A stretch of 27,670 nucleotides of DNA from Egerieimonas sp900552095. Its GTDB lineage: Bacteria; Bacillota; Clostridia; Lachnospirales; Lachnospiraceae. This document shows, piece by piece, positions 22,292-27,670 of this stretch (position 1 is its first letter; each line of letters begins with the position of its first letter). The notes beneath the pieces were generated by a model. The model was not told the origin of the DNA and made no database searches. It saw only the letters and a list, made by a program, of their open reading frames with translations. The stretch spans positions 1 through 27,670 of the forward strand of contig CABREP010000027.1 in assembly GCA_902469965.1 (NCBI GenBank), in the 5' to 3' direction. The position numbers and the translations under genes are program-made.

Positions 22292-22321
22292 ATTTTAGCA
22301 CAGGGCAGCTGCTTCTGTCCA
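22292..22321 (-). promoter_or_regulatory. Promoter of rnpB
   Basis: Minus strand: TGGACA (22316-22321, five of six), 18 bp, TGCTAAAAT (extended -10; hexamer at 22292-22297). Transcription would start almost exactly at the P1 helix of the RNA. Confidence 0.75.
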
Positions 22322-22355
22322 GCAGATTCTTTTTTCTCCTCCTCTGCTTTTCCCT

Positions 22356-24020
22356 CTATACGTCGAAACAGCCTCCTCCTACAAATTCCCGGAGAATTGA
22401 ATTCTTCGGAATATCATCGCTGGGAACTCCCAGAAAATAATCCAGAAATTTTAAAAGCCGCTTCGCTTCCGGATATTCCGGGGCATCTTCCGGGATCTGG
22501 AACAAAATAGGCTCCGCATACTGCTTCAGCACAGCCAGCTCATAAATAAGTGCCGAATTAAACATCACATCTGCCTGCTCCTGGTAAGGGAAGATATTTT
22601 CCTCCTCTCCCCGCCGCACGGAAGGCCACATGGCGATTGTCTGCTGAGCCGAAGTTCCCCGGGTTCTATTGTCCCTCACCATCCGGCGCAGAAGCCGTCC
22701 GTCCGTCGTGGGGATCCGATTATGCTCATCCACATTCAGCTGAGTCAGAGCGCTGATATAAATCTTAAATTTACTCTCTCTGGGAAGCGCATAACTTAAT
22801 TTATCATTTAAACCATGTATCCCTTCGATCACCAGAATATCCTCAGATCCCAGCTGCAGATAATCCCCGCGGTACTCCCTCTTCCCCGTCTTGAAATTGA
22901 ACCGGGGCATCTCCACTCTTCTGCCTTCCAGAAGATCGCACATATCCTGATTAAACTGGCGGATATCTATCGCTTCCAGACACTCATAATTAGGTTTTCC
23001 GTCTTTATCCAGAGGCGTGTCTTCCCGATTGACAAAATAATTGTCCACTGCTATGGGATGCGGTTTCATCCCATGGGCTTTCAGCTGAACCGACAGCCGA
23101 TGAGAAAATGTGGTCTTGCCCGAGGATGACGGTCCTGCGATCATTACGAATTTTTTTCCCTTATCCGCCGCAATCTGCTCTGCAATTGAAGAAATTTTCC
23201 CCTCCTGAAGCGCCTCCGCCACCAGCATCAGCTGCTGAAAATTTCCCCTGCAGATCATCTCATCCAGCTCTCCCACCGAATCCACGCCCAGCATCTGTCC
23301 CCAGCGCTCCGACTCCCGCTGTACGGTAAATACCCCGGGATAGTCCCAGAACTCCGGTACTTTCTCCGGATCTTTCCGCAGAGGCATCTGAAGGACAAAA
23401 CCCTCCCGGTAAGGACAGAGATCAAAATATTTCAGATAACCGGTATGCCAGACCATAAAACCGTAGAAATAATCCTCAAAATCCTCCAGACTGTACAGAT
23501 TCATCCTGGAAACCCGGCGGTAGCGGAACAGCTTCTCTTTATCCTTCATGCCATGTCCGGCAAAAATCTTAACCGCTTCCTGGGTGGACACACTCCGCTT
23601 CATAATGGGAATCTTCCGGCTGACCAGTTCCTTCATATATGATTTCACATCATTTAAAAATGCTTCTGTGACCGGAACTTCCCCGTCTATGGTAAAGTAA
23701 AAACCGGCTCCCACGGAAAAATGCAGAACCACTTTCTTTACCCGGTCATGTCCTGCCACATGGTATACCGCCTTCAGAAGCAGCAGGGTCATACTTCTTC
23801 TGTAGGTGTCATGTCCGATGGGCTCCGCCGTGGTAATACAGGTGATCGAACAGTCTTCTTTCAGCCGCTTGTGAAGTTCCCGGAGTCTTCCGTTTACCAT
23901 CACAAGAACCACATCCCAGGAAAAACGGTCTGCATACGCATCCACGATCTCCCCATAGGGTGTTCCCTCCGGATACTCCTTTGTCTCTCCTAAAATCGTT
24001 ACCTTATACCTGTTTTCCAT
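22356..24020 (-). CDS. Uridine-kinase-like nucleoside kinase with ThrRS-like N-terminal half
   Basis: A 554-residue two-part protein. Residues 1-65 look like a TGS domain. Residues 70-215 resemble the second, editing domain of threonyl-tRNA synthetase (VGAGFYFTID at 103-112, KELVSRKIPI, STQEAVKIF, YLKYFDLC). The C-terminal half is a P-loop kinase of the uridine kinase/phosphoribulokinase family: Walker A AGPSSSGKTT (295-304), AVDNYFVNREDTP (324-336) and DILVIEGIHGLND (394-406). It probably phosphorylates a nucleoside or sugar; the true substrate is not evident. The His pair of the ThrRS HxxxH editing site is missing (RRSMTLLLL), so editing is unlikely. The ATG at 24020 has AGAGG eight nt before it and is preferred over GTG at 24029. 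It follows nif3. Confidence 0.9.
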   Translation of the reverse strand: MENRYKVTILGETKEYPEGTPYGEIVDAYADRFSWDVVLVMVNGRLRELHKRLKEDCSITCITTAEPIGHDTYRRSMTLLLLKAVYHVAGHDRVKKVVLHFSVGAGFYFTIDGEVPVTEAFLNDVKSYMKELVSRKIPIMKRSVSTQEAVKIFAGHGMKDKEKLFRYRRVSRMNLYSLEDFEDYFYGFMVWHTGYLKYFDLCPYREGFVLQMPLRKDPEKVPEFWDYPGVFTVQRESERWGQMLGVDSVGELDEMICRGNFQQLMLVAEALQEGKISSIAEQIAADKGKKFVMIAGPSSSGKTTFSHRLSVQLKAHGMKPHPIAVDNYFVNREDTPLDKDGKPNYECLEAIDIRQFNQDMCDLLEGRRVEMPRFNFKTGKREYRGDYLQLGSEDILVIEGIHGLNDKLSYALPRESKFKIYISALTQLNVDEHNRIPTTDGRLLRRMVRDNRTRGTSAQQTIAMWPSVRRGEEENIFPYQEQADVMFNSALIYELAVLKQYAEPILFQIPEDAPEYPEAKRLLKFLDYFLGVPSDDIPKNSILREFVGGGCFDV

Positions 24021-24053
24021 ACCAGTCACCTCTTACTTCATTTTTCTGATGAT

Positions 24054-24836
24054 TCACACCACCTGAAAGGGCTGCACCTCTCTGGCTGCTTTCACATCCA
24101 GATCCGGGAACAGACGCTTCAGTTCCTCCCTCATGTAAGAAATAAACACGTACTCGCTTCCATAATGCCCCGGGTCGATCAGCGCCAGCCCCTGAGCTGC
24201 CGCGTCAATTGCCGTATGATAATCCAGATCCCCCGTCACCAGCACCTGGGCTCCATGATCCAGAGCGGCCTTCACAACACTTTTCCCGGAACCGCCGCAT
24301 ACCGCCGCCCGGCGGATAACCCGTTCCGGATCCCCGTACAGACGCACGGCGGGAAGGCGCATCCCCTCCTTCACCTTCTCTGCAAATTCTCTCAGAGTAA
24401 GCGCCTCCTTAAGGACGCCCACTCTCCCGATTCCCACAGAGCAGTCTTCCGGATCGGTTGCCTCGAGCGGCTCCGTCTCTTCCAGCTCCAGCGCCTGAAC
24501 ATTTAATTTCGCCATACCGGTCACATCAAAATTTGTATGCATGGCATAATAAGTAATCTGATTTTCGATCAGTGTCAGGATCCTGCGTCCTATAAAATCC
24601 CGGTCTGTGATCTTTTTCACCGGTGAAAACAAAAGCGGATGATGAGTGATCATCAGATCTGCTCCCGCCTCTGACGCCTGAACCAGAGTCTCCTCCGTCA
24701 CATCCAGCGCTACAAACACGGTCTGCACAGGTCTGTCTTCCCGGCCGATCAGAAGTCCCACATTATCCCAGTCACAGGCCTGCTCTTTGGGCCACCGCTT
24801 CTGAAGCGTTTCCAGAATCTCTTTTGCCTCTCTCAT
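24054..24836 (-). CDS. Nif3-like dinuclear metal-centre protein (DUF34)
   Basis: A conserved Nif3/YqfO-family protein of 260 residues; the biochemical role is not settled, and GTP cyclohydrolase I type 2 annotations are doubtful. The start ACDWDNVGLLIG is typical. The two-metal site is visible as THHPLLF (His65, His66), MHTNFD (His100, Asp104) and the C-terminal DPGHYGSE with His and Glu. The larger family members carry an inserted PII-like domain that this one lacks. Its ATG at 24836 lies 65 nt inside the end of trmK with GGAGG before it, so the overlap seems real. trmK-nif3 pairing is conserved in Firmicutes (yqfN-yqfO). Confidence 0.93.
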   Translation of the reverse strand: MREAKEILETLQKRWPKEQACDWDNVGLLIGREDRPVQTVFVALDVTEETLVQASEAGADLMITHHPLLFSPVKKITDRDFIGRRILTLIENQITYYAMHTNFDVTGMAKLNVQALELEETEPLEATDPEDCSVGIGRVGVLKEALTLREFAEKVKEGMRLPAVRLYGDPERVIRRAAVCGGSGKSVVKAALDHGAQVLVTGDLDYHTAIDAAAQGLALIDPGHYGSEYVFISYMREELKRLFPDLDVKAAREVQPFQVV

Positions 24837-25518
24837 AAGCCTTCGCCTCCCTTACTTCCTCCAGTTCCCTTTTCACCTCTTCCGACCGCTCCCGGGCTTT
24901 CTCTGTCCCCGCCTTTCCCAGGCTCTCCTCCAGAGCCAGAAGCGTTTTCTCCTCCTGATCCAGATACTTCCTCAAAACAGGATGCGCCTGATCCAGAAGA
25001 TTTTTTCCATACCGAAAGTATATGGCACGTTCCCAGTCTGCAGAACCGGGAACTGCCCGCATCACCACATAATACTTTCCTTCTTCCAGAACCATGTTTT
25101 CCGCCGCAATGCGGTACCCGTTCTGCAGCAGCCAGCGGCGGAACGCCGGTATCTCAGACTGAGGCTGCAGGATCAGCTCCTTCATCCCGCTCAGCGCCTC
25201 TCTCCCTTCTTCCAGAATACGCTGCATCAGCGGTCCTCCCATACCGGCGGCCGCCATGGAATCCGCCTCCCCCGGCGCAAGTGCAGACAGCCCGTCCGAC
25301 AGTCTCGTCTCTATGTATTCTTCCAGACCAAACTGGCGGATATGCTCCTGCGCTCTCCCAAGCGGTCCCCGGTTCACATCCATGGCCACTGCCCGGGAAA
25401 TCTTTCCCGCCTGTACCAGACAGATGGACAGATAGGCGTGGTCGCATCCCACATCCGCCAGGATACTGCCCGGTGTCACCAGATCCGCCACTGCCTGTAA
25501 TCGTTTTGAAAGTTCCAT
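24772..25518 (-). CDS. trmK: tRNA (adenine-22-N1)-methyltransferase TrmK
   Basis: TrmK (YqfN) methylates N1 of adenine 22 in some tRNAs using S-adenosylmethionine. The 248-residue protein has the SAM-binding motif ADVGCDHAYLSI (21-32), AMDVNRGPLGRAQ, RLSDGL and the AGMGG motif, then LILQPQSE as expected for this COG2384 family. The C-terminal 70 residues are charged and helical, forming the coiled-coil tail of the family; the last part overlaps nif3. It lies 10 nt after rpoD. Confidence 0.95.
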   Translation of the reverse strand: MELSKRLQAVADLVTPGSILADVGCDHAYLSICLVQAGKISRAVAMDVNRGPLGRAQEHIRQFGLEEYIETRLSDGLSALAPGEADSMAAAGMGGPLMQRILEEGREALSGMKELILQPQSEIPAFRRWLLQNGYRIAAENMVLEEGKYYVVMRAVPGSADWERAIYFRYGKNLLDQAHPVLRKYLDQEEKTLLALEESLGKAGTEKARERSEEVKRELEEVREAKAYERGKRDSGNASEAVAQRAGL

Positions 25519-25528
25519 AACTTCTTCC

Positions 25529-26656
25529 TTAATCCAGATAGTCCTTCAGTTTCCGGCTGCGGCTGGGATGGCGAAGTTTCCGGAGCGCTTTGGCCTCGAT
25601 CTGGCGGATCCTCTCCCGGGTTACATTGAACTCTTTTCCCACTTCTTCCAGTGTTCTGGCTCTTCCGTCATCCAGCCCGAAACGCAGGCGCAGCACTTTC
25701 TGCTCCCGCTCTGTCAGTGTTCCCAGAACTTCCACCAGCTGTTCTTTTAAGAGCGTAAAGGCCGCCGCATCCGCAGGTACCGGTACATTGTCATCCTGAA
25801 TAAAATCTCCCAGATGGGAATCTTCCTCCTCACCGATGGGCGTCTCAAGAGATACCGGCTCCTGAGAAATTTTCAGGATCTCGCGGACCCTCTCTACCGA
25901 CATATTCATTTCCTCCGCGATCTCTTCCGGCTGAGGCTCTCTCCCCAGTTCCTGAAGCAGCTGACGGGAAACACGGATCAGCTTGTTGATCGTCTCTACC
26001 ATATGCACAGGAATACGGATGGTTCTCGCCTGGTCTGCAATAGCCCTGGTGATCGCCTGACGGATCCACCAGGTGGCATACGTACTGAACTTATATCCTT
26101 TGCGGTAATCAAACTTCTCCACAGCTTTGATAAGTCCCAGATTTCCTTCCTGAATCAGGTCAAGGAAGAGCATTCCCCTTCCCACATAGCGCTTGGCAAT
26201 GCTGACAACCAGCCGGAGGTTCGCTTCCGCCAGACGCTTCTTCGCCTCCTCGTCTCCCTCTTCCATCCGCATTGCCAGATCGATTTCCTCCTCTGCGGAG
26301 AGAAGCGGCACTTTTCCGATCTCTTTTAAATACATCCGGACCGGATCTTCAATGCTGATTCCCTCGGGAACAGAGAGATCCAGATTTTCCATATCCACTT
26401 CTTCTTCATTTTCCAGATCAATATCCTCATCATCCGGAAGCAGCAGTGTGTCCGCATCGTTATCCGTGATCCGCAGCACATCGATATTATGCGCCTCCAG
26501 GTAATCAAACACCTTCTCCAGCTGTTCTACGGTCAGGGACATATCCTGGAAAAAATCATTAATCTCCTGATACTCCAGCACATTTTTTTTCTTTTTTCCC
26601 ATCTCCAGCAGTTCGGTCAGTTTTTCTGTAAATTTTGCTTTATCCAGCTGTTCCAT
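25529..26656 (-). CDS. rpoD: RNA polymerase main sigma factor RpoD/SigA
   Basis: The housekeeping sigma-70 factor, 375 residues. A region 1.1-like N-terminus (about 1-80) leads to an acidic linker (DDEDIDLENEEEVDMENLD). Region 1.2/2.1 begins at DPVRMYLKEIGKVPLL. The region 2.3-2.4 -10-binding helix is YKFSTYATWWIRQAITRAIA with RTIRIPVHMVET in region 3, and region 4.2 ends with TLEEVGKEFNVTRERIRQIE. Length and motifs fit SigA of Firmicutes. No clear promoter stands in the 39-nt gap after dnaG, so it is probably co-transcribed with it, as in the classical dnaG-rpoD operon. Confidence 0.99.
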   Translation of the reverse strand: MEQLDKAKFTEKLTELLEMGKKKKNVLEYQEINDFFQDMSLTVEQLEKVFDYLEAHNIDVLRITDNDADTLLLPDDEDIDLENEEEVDMENLDLSVPEGISIEDPVRMYLKEIGKVPLLSAEEEIDLAMRMEEGDEEAKKRLAEANLRLVVSIAKRYVGRGMLFLDLIQEGNLGLIKAVEKFDYRKGYKFSTYATWWIRQAITRAIADQARTIRIPVHMVETINKLIRVSRQLLQELGREPQPEEIAEEMNMSVERVREILKISQEPVSLETPIGEEEDSHLGDFIQDDNVPVPADAAAFTLLKEQLVEVLGTLTEREQKVLRLRFGLDDGRARTLEEVGKEFNVTRERIRQIEAKALRKLRHPSRSRKLKDYLD

Positions 26657-26695
26657 TCGTTCTCCATCCTTCCTTGGCCTGTCTTTATTTTATCC

Positions 26696-27670
26696 TTATT
26701 CAAAGGAAATATGCAAAGGCGTCTCACCCCTCTGCAGTCTTTCCAGTGCCTTCTTATCTTCCATCAGTTTCATAAGTCCCGTCATATCGGTGGGATCCAG
26801 ATGATCCGATCTCCAGCCAATGCTGCTCTCCTTTAACCGGCAGATCACATCCCGGAAAGCCCTCTCCTTCTCTTCCGCCGTCTGCAGCGGCAGACGGGCG
26901 TGAAAAACAGCAGCAGCCTGTCTTTGTTCCTCCCCATCCTGAAAATGGTTCAGAATCCGGGCCGGGTTCACCTCCCCCTGCCTGTGCTGTTCAAAAAGCA
27001 TCTCTGCCACCTGATGATACAGCGGAGTGGTGAAATCCCCCGGAGTGATCAGCTCCCCGATCCCCTCAAAGATCCTGGGTTCATTTACCAGCCAGGTCAG
27101 CATCAGTTTCTGAGAGATTTCATAACCGTTTTCCTTTTCTTTTCCGGTTCCGGATCGGGGCTTTATGCTCTCTCGCACACCCGATCCCTGCAGCGCCAGG
27201 CGTCCCACCAGCTTCTTAAGAGCCGCCGGATCGGTCTGATACCGCCTGGCTATGGCATCGATATAATTGGATCTTTCGATCTCATCCTCGAAAGAAGCCA
27301 TCCGTCTGGCCAGTTCGTGGAAGAAATCTGTCTTCCCCTGGGGATCGGAAAGATCATATTCCGCCTCCAGCGTTCTTGCCTCAAAAAGAAAACTGTTCAT
27401 CCCCTTTTCCAGACGGCGGGCAAACTCTTCTTTTCCCAGAGTTTTGATAAATTCATCCGGATCCTTGCAGGGATGCAGATCGATCACCTTTGTGTGCAGC
27501 CCGGCCGCTTTCAGCAAAGGAATTGCTCTCAGAGCCGCTTTCGTCCCTGCCAGATCACTGTCATACATGATCAGAACTTCTTCCGTATAGCGCTTCATCA
27601 GACTGGCCTGCTGGGAGGTAAGCGCCGTTCCCAGGGAAGCCACCGCATTGGTAAAACCTGCCTGATGCAT
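26696..27670 (-). CDS. dnaG: DNA primase DnaG, C-terminal part; cut by the right window edge
   Basis: DnaG makes RNA primers at the replication fork. Only the last 324 codons are inside: the frame is open to the edge, and the methionine there is internal (the conserved sequence continues as MHQAGFTNAVASLGTALT of the TOPRIM domain). The TOPRIM metal motif MYDSDLAG and the loop HPCKDPDEFI are seen, followed by the linker and the helical DnaB-binding C-terminus. The zinc-binding domain and RNA polymerase core lie outside. It reads into rpoD with a 39-nt gap. Confidence 0.96.
   Translation of the reverse strand: MHQAGFTNAVASLGTALTSQQASLMKRYTEEVLIMYDSDLAGTKAALRAIPLLKAAGLHTKVIDLHPCKDPDEFIKTLGKEEFARRLEKGMNSFLFEARTLEAEYDLSDPQGKTDFFHELARRMASFEDEIERSNYIDAIARRYQTDPAALKKLVGRLALQGSGVRESIKPRSGTGKEKENGYEISQKLMLTWLVNEPRIFEGIGELITPGDFTTPLYHQVAEMLFEQHRQGEVNPARILNHFQDGEEQRQAAAVFHARLPLQTAEEKERAFRDVICRLKESSIGWRSDHLDPTDMTGLMKLMEDKKALERLQRGETPLHISFE

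Noticed and set aside
22361..22367. Spo0A-box-like CGTCGAA at the end of the kinase gene
   Set aside because: One mismatch, located inside a coding region and upstream of rnpB, which is a constitutive gene; most likely chance.
1..27670. Mobile elements, CRISPR arrays, phage or defence genes, tRNA or rRNA genes
   Set aside because: No transposase, direct-repeat array, integrase, attachment-site duplication or tRNA/rRNA sequence was recognised; gene order is that of a conserved core region.

Overview
The window is a stretch of core chromosome from an endospore-forming member of the Firmicutes, most probably a Lachnospiraceae-type clostridium. This rests on spo0A, spoIVB and a complete spoIIIAA-AH operon, on the order dnaG-rpoD-trmK-nif3 and yqhY-nusB-xseA-xseB-ispA-dxs-tlyA-nadK-argR-recN-spoIVB-spo0A (the same backbone as in Bacillus and Clostridia, without the accB-accC pair found beside yqhY in Bacillus), and on a class A RNase P RNA. 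No rRNA, tRNA, insertion sequence, prophage or CRISPR was seen. Every gene except one lies on the minus strand, so the biological order runs from the right edge to the left edge.

Right part (27670 to 21282): the 3' part of dnaG, then rpoD (main sigma factor), trmK (tRNA m1A22 methyltransferase), a Nif3/DUF34 metal protein overlapping trmK by 65 nt, and a kinase with a ThrRS-like N-terminal half. rnpB follows with its own promoter and strong terminator. maf starts only 20 nt beyond that terminator.

Middle part (21281 to 13127): an SLC1-type symporter behind an elaborate promoter region (an exact Spo0A box and three palindromes), then the eight-gene spoIIIA operon with a sigma-E-like promoter, then prfC (release factor 3) as a self-contained unit with its own promoter and a very strong terminator.

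Left-middle part (13070 to 4005): a new transcription unit begins at an extended -10 promoter before yqhY and runs about ten genes to the terminator behind recN: yqhY, nusB, xseA, xseB, ispA, dxs, tlyA, nadK, argR, recN. Most junctions are overlapping or only a few bases long. It joins an Asp23-family protein, transcription antitermination, exonuclease VII, isoprenoid precursor synthesis, rRNA methylation, NADP synthesis, arginine control and DNA repair. A terminator-like hairpin sits between yqhY and nusB.

Left part (4005 to 1): spoIVB (forespore signalling protease), then the only plus-strand gene, an ElaA-type acetyltransferase with a consensus sigma-A promoter, placed between spoIVB and spo0A. 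spo0A (master regulator of sporulation) and the first 336 codons of glgA (glycogen synthase) complete the window.

I found no clearly new multi-gene system. The most worthwhile leads are the transporter with a Spo0A box and a changed substrate-site residue, the kinase with a ThrRS-like domain that has lost the editing residues, the hairpin before nusB, and maf placed right behind the rnpB terminator.
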